From: Pelagibacteraceae bacterium AG-337-I02
Lineage (GTDB): Bacteria; Pseudomonadota; Alphaproteobacteria; HIMB59; GCA-002718135
Length of the DNA stretch: 64,000 nt
Assembly (NCBI GenBank): GCA_003282155.1
Contig: QBZY01000001.1
Location: 108,312 to 172,311 of the forward strand
Direction: 5' to 3'
Shown here: positions 54,974 through 62,766 of the stretch, piece after piece
How the letters are laid out: each line of letters opens with the position of its first letter
Position numbering within the stretch: position 1 is the first letter of the stretch
Notes under the pieces: model-generated
Databases searched by the model: none
Told to the model about the DNA's origin: nothing
The model's input: only the letters and a program-made list of their open reading frames with translations
Position numbers and translations under genes: made by a program

Positions 54974-55855
54974 ATGATTGATTTAAAGCTCAATTCATCT
55001 GCTGACCTTAAAAAGGAAGGTAAAAGTTTTTATTGGGCAAGTTTTTTTTTACCAAAAAGTTACAAAAAAAATGCTGGCACTCTTTATTCAATTTGTAGAT
55101 ATTTTGATGATATTGCTGATAAATATGATGAAGATCAAACTATTTATCTTAAAAATTCAATTGAAGAAATAAGGACAAATAAAAATAATAAAGTAAATAT
55201 TTTTTTACATAAAAATAAAATTAATAATTTAATTTTAATAGATTTAATAGAGGGATTAATCTTGGATCAGAAAAAAATAAGAATTCAAAATAAGGAAGAA
55301 CTTATAAAATACTCTTATCATGTTGCTGGTACTGTTGGATTAATGATGTCTAAAATTATAGGAGTAAAGCATGAAAAGGCAGCACGATCCGCAATTGATT
55401 TAGGTATAGGAATGCAGCTAACAAATATAGCAAGAGATGTTTACGAAGATTCTAAAATGAAAAGAATATATCTACCTGCTAATTGGATACCTGATATATC
55501 ATTAAAAAATTTGACTGATGTTCATAACAAAAATACAATAAAAGATGAAAGAATATCAAATGCAATTTATGAAGTAATAGGCCTTTCAGATAAGTTTTAT
55601 GAAAATGGTTTTGCCGGATTAAAATATATCCCTCTATCTACCAGACTAGGCATATTCATTGCTGCTAATATTTATAGAGGTATTGGTATTAAGATAAAAT
55701 CCAATAAAAAGAAATATTTAAGAGAAAGGGCATATTTAAACTTATTAGAAAAATCTTTAATTACAGTTAAATCAATTTTACTTTTTGTTTTTATCCCTTT
55801 TATGAAATATCAGTATCAAAAAATTAGAGATAATCTCCCAAATGAAAATTTATAA
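54974..55855 (+). CDS. crtB: Phytoene synthase
   Basis: SFYWASFFLP, RYFDDIAD, MQLTNIARDVYED. Confidence 0.94.
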   Translation: MIDLKLNSSADLKKEGKSFYWASFFLPKSYKKNAGTLYSICRYFDDIADKYDEDQTIYLKNSIEEIRTNKNNKVNIFLHKNKINNLILIDLIEGLILDQKKIRIQNKEELIKYSYHVAGTVGLMMSKIIGVKHEKAARSAIDLGIGMQLTNIARDVYEDSKMKRIYLPANWIPDISLKNLTDVHNKNTIKDERISNAIYEVIGLSDKFYENGFAGLKYIPLSTRLGIFIAANIYRGIGIKIKSNKKKYLRERAYLNLLEKSLITVKSILLFVFIPFMKYQYQKIRDNLPNENL

Positions 55856-56924
55856 AGCTGCAATAATTGGCTTAGGTCCTAGTGGTTTAGCTGTAAATAA
55901 AATTCTTTATGGAGATAGCTATAACGAAATCATTGCATTTGAAAGTGAAGATATAAACAAAAGAGATAATATTTTTGGTTTTTGGTTAACGGATTGGATG
56001 AAGCCTTTTGAAAAAATTATTGAAAAAAAATGGTACAAATGGACTATTGGTAATAAAAATACCAACGTAATACATACAAGTTTAGATAAACCTTATTGTG
56101 CCATTAGTTTTAAAACTTGGAAAAAATTTTGCTTAGAAACAAAAAATAAATTAGAAATCATAAACAAAAAAGTTATCCAATATTTTCCTGAACAAAATTA
56201 TTTCAAAATAATCACTGCTGATGATAAAATATATTACGCTGAAAACATATATGATTCACGATCAGCAAAGGAAAAAAAAGGCGAATTACTACAGCATTTT
56301 TTTGGAATTAATATTACTGTGGCAGATAATACTTTTAATGAAGATAAAATAACTTTGATGCACTTTACGGAAGAAAATAATGTTTTACATTTTATATACA
56401 TCCTACCATTTAGTCACAATAAAGCTCTTGTTGAATCGACAGTCTTTTCAAAAAATGTTTTTCACAGCTCCTGGTATAGAGAAAAAATAAATGATTACTT
56501 AAAGAAAAATAATATTAATAATTTTAAAGAACAGAGCTCAGAAAAAGGATTAATACCAATGTTTTTTGCAGGGGAGAAAAGATCAGCTAATTCTAATATC
56601 TTCAATATCGGTATTAGAGGAGGTGTGTGCAAACCTTCTACTGGATACGTCTTTTCATTTCTTATAAAACAAATTCAATTGTTAAAAAATTCAAATAACA
56701 ACTATGTAAATATTCATAATTTTTTAGAAAGAAAAATGGATAAAGTTTTTATTAATTTTTTAAAAAATAACAAAGAAGATGGAAGGTCATTTATAAAACT
56801 CGCATCTAATCTAAATGGAAATGAATTCCAAAGTTTTATGATGGGTGAATCAAACTTTCTAACTAAGTTAAAAATTATAAACAGTATGCCCAAACTTCCT
56901 TTTTTAAAAGAATTATTTAAATAA
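55842..56924 (+). CDS. crtY: Lycopene beta-cyclase
   Basis: AAIIGLGPSGLAVNKIL; FGFWLTDW; GGVCKPSTGYVFSF. Confidence 0.88.
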   Translation: MKIYKAAIIGLGPSGLAVNKILYGDSYNEIIAFESEDINKRDNIFGFWLTDWMKPFEKIIEKKWYKWTIGNKNTNVIHTSLDKPYCAISFKTWKKFCLETKNKLEIINKKVIQYFPEQNYFKIITADDKIYYAENIYDSRSAKEKKGELLQHFFGINITVADNTFNEDKITLMHFTEENNVLHFIYILPFSHNKALVESTVFSKNVFHSSWYREKINDYLKKNNINNFKEQSSEKGLIPMFFAGEKRSANSNIFNIGIRGGVCKPSTGYVFSFLIKQIQLLKNSNNNYVNIHNFLERKMDKVFINFLKNNKEDGRSFIKLASNLNGNEFQSFMMGESNFLTKLKIINSMPKLPFLKELFK

Positions 56925-56925
56925 T

Positions 56926-57744
56926 ATGTTAGCCGACCTTACAATTTTAAATATTATTTCTTTTTTATTAATTTTTTTCATTGGTCTTCCACATGGTTCA
57001 TTTGATGGTGCGGTTGCATCTTTAGTAGGTTTTAGTAACAGAATTCAATTTGTACAATTTATATTTTACTACCTAATTTTATTTTTTTTAGTCATTTTAT
57101 TTTGGTTATATTTTCCTATTATTGCGCTAACAATTTTTATTATAATGACTATTGCCCATTTTGGATTATGTGATTGGACAAATTTTAAAATAAATAAATA
57201 TAAGTATTCTATAAGCTTTACTTATGGGATGACTATTATTTTTGGAATAATATTTTTCAACGAAGATCAATCTTTTATGATATTTGAATATCTGACAAAT
57301 AATAATATTTACTCAATCCAGGAATATTTTTTCATTCCATATCTTTTAACATTATTATCTATAATATATTTTATTTATCTCTCCTTTTTCGAAAAGAAAT
57401 TACGTAAAGGAATTATTGAGATTTTATTTCTTTTGTTAATTTTTTATTTTTTTGATCCATTACTAAGTTTTGCAATATATTTTTGTTTTTTTCACACTTA
57501 CAAACATTTAAAACATCTGATTAAAAATATTTATTTAAATTTAAAAAATAAATATTTCGTTATTTACTCCACAATAATTTTTACAGCAATTTCTTGGATT
57601 GGAGGTTTAGGAATTGTTTACTATTTAGTTCAGAATTTATCGTTATATGAGTCGATAATAAAAGTAATTTTTATTGGACTTGCTGCTTTAACGCTCCCCC
57701 ATATGTTACTTGTTGATATTGTCTACAGAAGAAGATTTAAATAA
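56926..57744 (+). CDS. blh: Brp/Blh family beta-carotene 15,15'-dioxygenase
   Basis: IGLPHGSFDGAVA; polytopic; FHTYKHLKHLI; adjacent crtY. Confidence 0.9.
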   Translation: MLADLTILNIISFLLIFFIGLPHGSFDGAVASLVGFSNRIQFVQFIFYYLILFFLVILFWLYFPIIALTIFIIMTIAHFGLCDWTNFKINKYKYSISFTYGMTIIFGIIFFNEDQSFMIFEYLTNNNIYSIQEYFFIPYLLTLLSIIYFIYLSFFEKKLRKGIIEILFLLLIFYFFDPLLSFAIYFCFFHTYKHLKHLIKNIYLNLKNKYFVIYSTIIFTAISWIGGLGIVYYLVQNLSLYESIIKVIFIGLAALTLPHMLLVDIVYRRRFK

Positions 57745-57798
57745 ATCGTTTTCTCAAATATTGACTTATAAATTCAAAATGGTAATTGTGTAAATTAT

Positions 57799-57873
57799 GC
57801 GGGCGTAGCTCAGGGGTAGAGCGCAACCTTGCCAAGGTTGAAGTCGAGGGTTCGAATCCCTTCGCCCGCTCCA
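57799..57873 (+). tRNA. tRNA-Gly(GCC)
   Basis: Full cloverleaf: acceptor GCGGGCG/CGCCCGC, anticodon arm CAACC-TTGCCAA-GGTTG, T-loop TTCGAAT, encoded CCA. Confidence 0.97.
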
Positions 57874-57879
57874 ATAAAT
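57823..57879 (+). repeat. Copy 1 of 57-bp tRNA-Gly 3'-end repeat (candidate att)
   Basis: Identical to 58655-58711. Confidence 0.95.
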
Positions 57880-57908
57880 CTCCCAAAAATCCAAATTATT
57901 ATATTTTA

Positions 57909-57953
57909 CGGGACACATAATGGACACTTGATATTCAATAATAATTTAATTGA
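57909..57953 (+). repeat. Inner direct repeat, left (CGGGACACATAATGGACACTTGATATTCAATAATAATTTAATT)
   Basis: Aligns imperfectly to 58570-58614. Confidence 0.6.
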
Positions 57954-57967
57954 TATAAAATAAATTT

Positions 57968-58510
57968 ATGAGTAGTCGGTATGATAACACACAAGAATGT
58001 TATCTTTGTAAAACCACAAAAGCTTTAGACAGTTTTATTAGACGCAAGGATGGAAAATATTATCGCATGTGTATGGATTGCAATGAATATGTGCAAAGAA
58101 AAAAACTTGACAGAAAAAAAGGAAAAAAAAATCTTCATACAGAAACTCATCGTACTTGCTACAAATGTCAAAGATTTTTAACAAATGATAATTTTACATT
58201 AAGGACTGCTGGAACATATTTTTCAGCTTGTAAAGAATGTAATAAATTTGGTTTTAGTCAAACTAGAAGAGCTCGAATAAAAAGTAGCGGAGGTATTATT
58301 GACCCAAAACAATTTCAAGAAAAATTAAAATTATACGAAACTTGTCCAATGTGTAAAAGAAGATGGGAAAATATTCCTTTGCTTAAAGGAAGGAAAAGTC
58401 CAATAACTATGGATCACATTATTCCAATTAGTAAAGGAGGAACAAACTTAATTGAAAATGTGCAACCACTTTGTTATTCATGTAACTCAAAAAAAAGTAA
58501 CAAAATGTAA
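57968..58510 (+). CDS. HNH endonuclease with N-terminal zinc-ribbon (CxxC) modules
   Basis: CYLCKTTKALDSFIRRKDG, CYKCQRFL...CKEC, CPMCKRRW...MDHIIPISKGGTNLIENVQPLCYSCNSKKSN. Confidence 0.85.
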   Translation: MSSRYDNTQECYLCKTTKALDSFIRRKDGKYYRMCMDCNEYVQRKKLDRKKGKKNLHTETHRTCYKCQRFLTNDNFTLRTAGTYFSACKECNKFGFSQTRRARIKSSGGIIDPKQFQEKLKLYETCPMCKRRWENIPLLKGRKSPITMDHIIPISKGGTNLIENVQPLCYSCNSKKSNKM

Positions 58511-58521
58511 TTTGATCTTTT

Positions 58522-58565
58522 GCCGGTTTTCAAGACCGGTGCTTTCAACCGCTCAGCCATCTCTC
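58522..58565 (-). pseudogene. 5' half of tRNA-Ser(UGA) (truncated)
   Basis: - strand AGAGAGATGGCTGAGCGGTTGAAAGCACCGGTCTTGAAAACCGGC: D-arm and anticodon arm present, 3' half missing. Confidence 0.75.
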
Positions 58566-58569
58566 TTTG

Positions 58570-58614
58570 CGGGACAGTAGCGGGACACTTGGTTTACAAA
58601 ATATTAAATTATGT
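58570..58614 (+). repeat. Inner direct repeat, right (CGGGACAGTAGCGGGACACTTGGTTTACAAAATATTAAATT)
   Basis: Aligns imperfectly to 57909-57953. Confidence 0.6.
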
Positions 58615-58654
58615 TATTTAAAACTTAAGAAAAGGTTAAGGATATTTGTACTCG

Positions 58655-58711
58655 GCAACCTTGCCAAGGTTGAAGTCGAGGGTTCGAATCCCTTCGCCCG
58701 CTCCAATAAAT
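58655..58711 (+). repeat. Copy 2 of 57-bp tRNA-Gly 3'-end repeat
   Basis: 57/57 identical to 57823-57879. Confidence 0.95.
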
Positions 58712-58772
58712 TCTACAAACTCTCTCTTTTGTCTGTTAAGTTTTTTTAAAACTTTCTAATTTTAAATCCTTA

Positions 58773-58797
58773 TTGTGACATTAGTGTGACAGAAAAA
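58773..58797 (+). repeat. Inner direct repeat TTGTGACATTAGTGTGACAGAAAAA
   Basis: About 21/25 match to 60621-60645. Confidence 0.6.
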
Positions 58798-58805
58798 ATA
58801 GTCTT

Positions 58806-59414
58806 TTACAGACTTCTAACTAATTTCTTGACTTTTAACATATGCTTATCGAATATTCTTTTTTCCATATTTGGCAAAACTGAATAAAATCGAATATATT
58901 TTGTTTCTAAACCGCCTAATTTAAATACTACTTTTTTAATTCTTCTAAATGGTATGTTATCAAAAATTGAAAAATTTTGGTAACTAATCATTGGGCCCCC
59001 ATAAGTAATCGAAATAATTCCAAGTTTACCCCTCATTGCTCCTGGAACAGGGTAACCATAGTTTTTAAAATATTTATTACCTGGTATGAGAGATTTATAC
59101 GAAAAAAACCATTTTGGATGAAGTACCCAATCTACCCAATTTTCTAGAATTGCATTAAGCCTTAAATTGTGACAACTTCCAATTAACATCATGACAGAAC
59201 ATCTTTCTAATCTTTTTCTGTATTCAAGAACAAGTTTTGGAGGAGGGTTTATATTTTGATTATAAAATGGAAGTTGCTCATTTTCCTCAAAGAGATTAAC
59301 CAAGTCAATTTCATGACCAAGTCTCTTTGCTTCATCTATAAAAGTATCTCTAATTGCTGAATTAAAAGAGTCTTTATAATTATGATGACCAAAAGCAATA
59401 AAAATTTTTTTCAT
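58806..59414 (-). CDS. Flavodoxin-fold NAD(P)H (quinone) oxidoreductase-like protein
   Basis: KKIFIAFGHHNYKDSFNSAIRDTFIDEAKRLGHEIDLVNL; GSCHNLRLNAILENWVDWVL. Confidence 0.75.
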   Translation of the reverse strand: MKKIFIAFGHHNYKDSFNSAIRDTFIDEAKRLGHEIDLVNLFEENEQLPFYNQNINPPPKLVLEYRKRLERCSVMMLIGSCHNLRLNAILENWVDWVLHPKWFFSYKSLIPGNKYFKNYGYPVPGAMRGKLGIISITYGGPMISYQNFSIFDNIPFRRIKKVVFKLGGLETKYIRFYSVLPNMEKRIFDKHMLKVKKLVRSL

Positions 59415-59420
59415 TAAAAT

Positions 59421-59723
59421 TTATAATATTTTTGTAAACCCCTCAAATTCTGGATGACCTAAATAAAGATGTTTATTGCTTCCTGCATTTCTATGGGCTA
59501 GACGAAATTCTTCTGATTTTGTCCAGTTAATAAAATCTTCTTCAGAATTCCATATGCTATGAGAGGCATACAAGGAATATTCTTCCGTAGTTTTACCTTT
59601 AATCAAGTTAAAGTTTTGAAACCCTGGAACTCTATCTAAGTGTGTTTCTCTATTTTTCCAAACTTTTTCAAAATCGTTTTCTTTACCAACTACAATCTTA
59701 AATCTATTCATTGCTACGAACAT
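59421..59723 (-). CDS. ABM/IsdG-HmoA-like monooxygenase
   Basis: MNRF...SEEDFINWTKSEEFRLAH: N/W/H residues with IsdG-type W-x9-H spacing. Confidence 0.75.
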   Translation of the reverse strand: MFVAMNRFKIVVGKENDFEKVWKNRETHLDRVPGFQNFNLIKGKTTEEYSLYASHSIWNSEEDFINWTKSEEFRLAHRNAGSNKHLYLGHPEFEGFTKIL

Positions 59724-59857
59724 ATTATTTATCTAACTGATAAAAATTTTTTTAAAACAATTATTTTTTTTCCAGATATCATACGTAATATTTCTTCATT
59801 TTATATTTATTATCAGTTTAAAATTAACTAATTTTTTCAATTAAAATTAACTTTTTA

Positions 59858-60529
59858 CTAAATTTTTAAATTACTAATTTTCTTACTATTATTCTTATTA
59901 TCAATTTTGTAACTTTTCTTTTTGGTATTAAGTATATTTGCAAAACTATGATTCACATCTCTGTGACCAGCTTCATCATCTCTAATGACTTTAATAACAT
60001 CTTTTAATTTAGAATTTAAGGGAAGGTTCCAGTAATTTATCGCTATTTCGGGAGCTTTAACGTTTTCGATTTTACCCTCCTCTACTTCTTTTAAATATTC
60101 ACTGTAACTTATTACAGCTTCTTCTTCAAAATACCCCACAATCCTATGAGCAGTTCTTTGTGATAATAAATATATGATTAAATAAAAAATTATAAATATG
60201 AACTGTGCTAATAAAATTATTATTCTTTCAATGAGTGTTGGTTTAGCAATTTTAATAAATGTCATTAGATGCATTCTTTCATTCTCAGCTTCATCAAGTA
60301 ATGTTTTAATCCAACCGTTATCATCTTGCATTTTTCGTAAAGACTTAAGGTGTATTAACATACCTGCAACCATACCTGGTACAGCTGCAACTGTTTCTAA
60401 GACAACTGCTCTATGACCGTATTTTTTTCTAAAAAAAGTATCAGCAAGAAACCTTAAGAATTTAGTAAACGCTAATGCGATTTTATCACTAAAATTCTTT
60501 GGTTTATGATGTTTAGACAAATACTCCAT
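59858..60529 (-). CDS. aox: Alternative oxidase (AOX, diiron ubiquinol oxidase)
   Basis: LETVAAVPGMVAGMLIHLKSLR, DEAENERMHLMTF, EEEAVISY, RDDEAGHRDVNH diiron motifs. Confidence 0.92.
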   Translation of the reverse strand: MEYLSKHHKPKNFSDKIALAFTKFLRFLADTFFRKKYGHRAVVLETVAAVPGMVAGMLIHLKSLRKMQDDNGWIKTLLDEAENERMHLMTFIKIAKPTLIERIIILLAQFIFIIFYLIIYLLSQRTAHRIVGYFEEEAVISYSEYLKEVEEGKIENVKAPEIAINYWNLPLNSKLKDVIKVIRDDEAGHRDVNHSFANILNTKKKSYKIDNKNNSKKISNLKI

Positions 60530-60620
60530 ATTAATAATATAGGCACTAATTATCCATATACATCAGGTAATGAAGGTTATTTAAAACTACGAATTAATTT
60601 TTTAAGCTTTCTTGTTATTA

Positions 60621-60645
60621 TTGTGCCAAGAGTGTGACATAAAAA
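60621..60645 (+). repeat. Inner direct repeat TTGTGCCAAGAGTGTGACATAAAAA
   Basis: About 21/25 match to 58773-58797. Confidence 0.6.
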
Positions 60646-60695
60646 CTTAACATAAATAAAAATCTAAAAATTCCATCAAAAACAATAATCTAATT

Positions 60696-60752
60696 TTAAC
60701 CTTCTCAAAGTTGAAGTCGAGGGTTCGATCCCCTTTTCTCGCCCCAATAAAT
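60696..60752 (+). repeat. Copy 3, degenerate tRNA-Gly 3'-end repeat
   Basis: About 46/57 ungapped match to copies 1 and 2, including GTCGAGGGTTCGA and CCAATAAAT. Confidence 0.8.
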
Positions 60753-61099
60753 CCTAAATTTTTCTTACTCAAATCAAAATTTACGTCTCATCTACATCCC
60801 TATATGAATAAAATTAAGTTAATTTTTCATTAATTGAGGGTAAAACTATTTTTTTTATTAATATGAATAGGTTTTTGAGAAGAAAAAAATTATTAAAAAA
60901 AATTTAATCACAAAAGAATGGCTACATCAGGCTAAGTTTTTTAAAAGAAAAGAATATTATCTCCCAATCATAAAACTACGATAATATTTAATTTTAATAC
61001 TAAATAAAAATTATTAAATAAAATAATTATATTTATTAAAAAATATTAATATTTAAATTTGTAATATTTATTTAATAATTTCTTTCTAAATATTTTTAA

Positions 61100-61927
61100 G
61101 TGTTTAAAAATATTTTTTTGGCTTCGTATCCTAAATCTGGCAATACTTGGATTAGATCTATAATTGGAAACCTTTATAATTTTGATAAAGAGTTTAGTCT
61201 GAAAACCTTAAAGTCAATACCATTATTGTCAATTAAAAAAAACTTTGATGAATTTGAAAATAAAATTTATTCTGACAATAATGTTTTGCACTTTGACTGG
61301 GTATCACAAAATATTATCGAGTGCCAAAAAATACTAAATAACAAATCAAATCACATAAATATATTTAAAACACATAGTGTCAGACATAAAAAATTTACAA
61401 ATGAAACAGTTAATGCAGGCTTTATATATATTATAAGAGATCCCAGAGATATTGTTGTTTCTTTTAAAAATTTTTCTGGAAAAAAATTTGATGAAATAAT
61501 TAATGAATTACTTTTTCAAAAAAAATTAATGATAAATACTAATGGGGCTAAGGAATTACTTTCAACATGGGATCTTCATGTTCAATCATGGCTAAACTAC
61601 AATACTGTACCAAGATTGATTATAAAGTATGAAGATTTGAAATTAAATACAAAGGGAGTTGTATTAAATATAAAGGAATTTTTAAACAAAATACACAAAT
61701 TAAATATAGATTTAAGTGACCAGCAAATTGATAAAATAATAGAAAATACAAACTTTAATAATCTAAGAAAATTAGAAAACCAAAATGGTTTTGATGAGGC
61801 TACAAAACATTCCAAATTTTTTAGATCAGGGAATTCAAATCAATGGAAAGATATTTTATCGAAAACCCAGCTTCAGCTAATAGAAAATAATTTACAGACG
61901 TTAATGAGGTATTTTAATTATATCTAA
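61100..61927 (+). CDS. Sulfotransferase domain protein
   Basis: FLASYPKSGNTWIRSI; YIIRDPRDIVVSF; KFFRSGNSNQWKDIL. Confidence 0.85.
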   Translation: MFKNIFLASYPKSGNTWIRSIIGNLYNFDKEFSLKTLKSIPLLSIKKNFDEFENKIYSDNNVLHFDWVSQNIIECQKILNNKSNHINIFKTHSVRHKKFTNETVNAGFIYIIRDPRDIVVSFKNFSGKKFDEIINELLFQKKLMINTNGAKELLSTWDLHVQSWLNYNTVPRLIIKYEDLKLNTKGVVLNIKEFLNKIHKLNIDLSDQQIDKIIENTNFNNLRKLENQNGFDEATKHSKFFRSGNSNQWKDILSKTQLQLIENNLQTLMRYFNYI

Positions 61928-61934
61928 GAAATAA

Positions 61935-62024
61935 TAGCTGTAGAGCGAGGTTCGAACTAACGAAAGAATTCCCTTGTTACTGATTTGAAAGACAAGTGCT
62001 TTCTCAACCGCTCAGCTATCTCTT
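61935..62024 (-). pseudogene. Degenerate tRNA-Ser-like sequence
   Basis: - strand GAGATAGCTGAGCGGTTGAGAAAGCACTTGTCTTTCAAA...GTTCGAACCTCGCTCT; 5' flank shares CACTTGGTTTA with the 58522-58596 fragment. Confidence 0.6.
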
Positions 62025-62099
62025 TTTAACATCTCACTTGGTTTAAATTTTAAGCTACGATAGAATATTTATATATTATAAGTTTTAAAAAAAATTAAA

Positions 62100-62699
62100 T
62101 TATTTTAATACCAATATTGTACAACCTTGCTTCCATGATCTAGAAACCGGCGTAACTTGTCTTTCAAATTTTTTAATCCATTCGCAAAGAGCCTTCCATT
62201 CTCCTTGTAACCAATTTGGGTATGGACTTAATGGTGATGGTAGTAAATCATCAAATCTAATCATTGTATCTTTAACTATCTGAGAATTAAGTTTTTCTAA
62301 GACTGTCTTAGTAGAACTGTATAAGTCACAATCAATATTTATAAAGCTTATTTTCTCTTTATATTTTTTCATCCACTCTGTAATACTTTCTTCAAATAAA
62401 CCCCTATGAAGAATTACATTTTTTTCTACATCAGGCATTTTTTCTAATGAAAAATGTCCTGCTTCAATTTTCTGATGACCCATATCCCAATCTTCAGGCA
62501 AACCAGTAAATGTATCAAATCCATGAAAAACTTTATTAGGTTTTAGTTTTGACAAAATATTAATTGAAGCTCCATTATAAACACCAAACTCTAAAAACAA
62601 ACCATCATCAAATTTTATATTCTGCATACAAAATTTATATTCCATTTCTCTATGATCTAATAATCTCATGGGGTGATATAAAAATCTTACTGGGTCCAT
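62100..62699 (-). CDS. TylF/macrocin-O-methyltransferase-like SAM methyltransferase
   Basis: FLEFGVYNGASINIL, GFDTFTGLPEDW, FINIDCDLYSSTKTVLE. Confidence 0.85.
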   Translation of the reverse strand: MDPVRFLYHPMRLLDHREMEYKFCMQNIKFDDGLFLEFGVYNGASINILSKLKPNKVFHGFDTFTGLPEDWDMGHQKIEAGHFSLEKMPDVEKNVILHRGLFEESITEWMKKYKEKISFINIDCDLYSSTKTVLEKLNSQIVKDTMIRFDDLLPSPLSPYPNWLQGEWKALCEWIKKFERQVTPVSRSWKQGCTILVLK

Positions 62700-62766
62700 A
62701 TTTTTTTGTAATTATAAAATATACAAAAATAAATTAAATAAAAACCTTATTCTTATGAAAGATATT

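Larger units (their letters stand above)
57880..58711. mobile_element. 832-bp cassette 1 (HNH gene) bounded by tRNA-Gly 3' repeats, no integrase
   Basis: Flanked by perfect 57-bp direct repeats; internal GGGACA-type direct repeats at both ends. Confidence 0.7.
58712..60752. mobile_element. Cassette 2 (AOX / monooxygenase / flavodoxin-fold reductase) bounded by tRNA-Gly 3' repeats
   Basis: Bounded by copy 2 and degenerate copy 3; paired GTGACA-type repeats at both ends (58773, 60621). Confidence 0.55.

Noticed and set aside
58567-58749. 60-aa ORF in cassette 1/2 junction
   Set aside because: Reads through the GGGACA repeat and the tRNA-Gly 3' repeat (LAKVEVEGSNPFARS is translated tRNA sequence); not a real protein.
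57799-62024. Prophage or classical integrative element with integrase
   Set aside because: No integrase, structural phage gene or transposase is recognisable in the region; only tRNA-end repeats and cargo genes.
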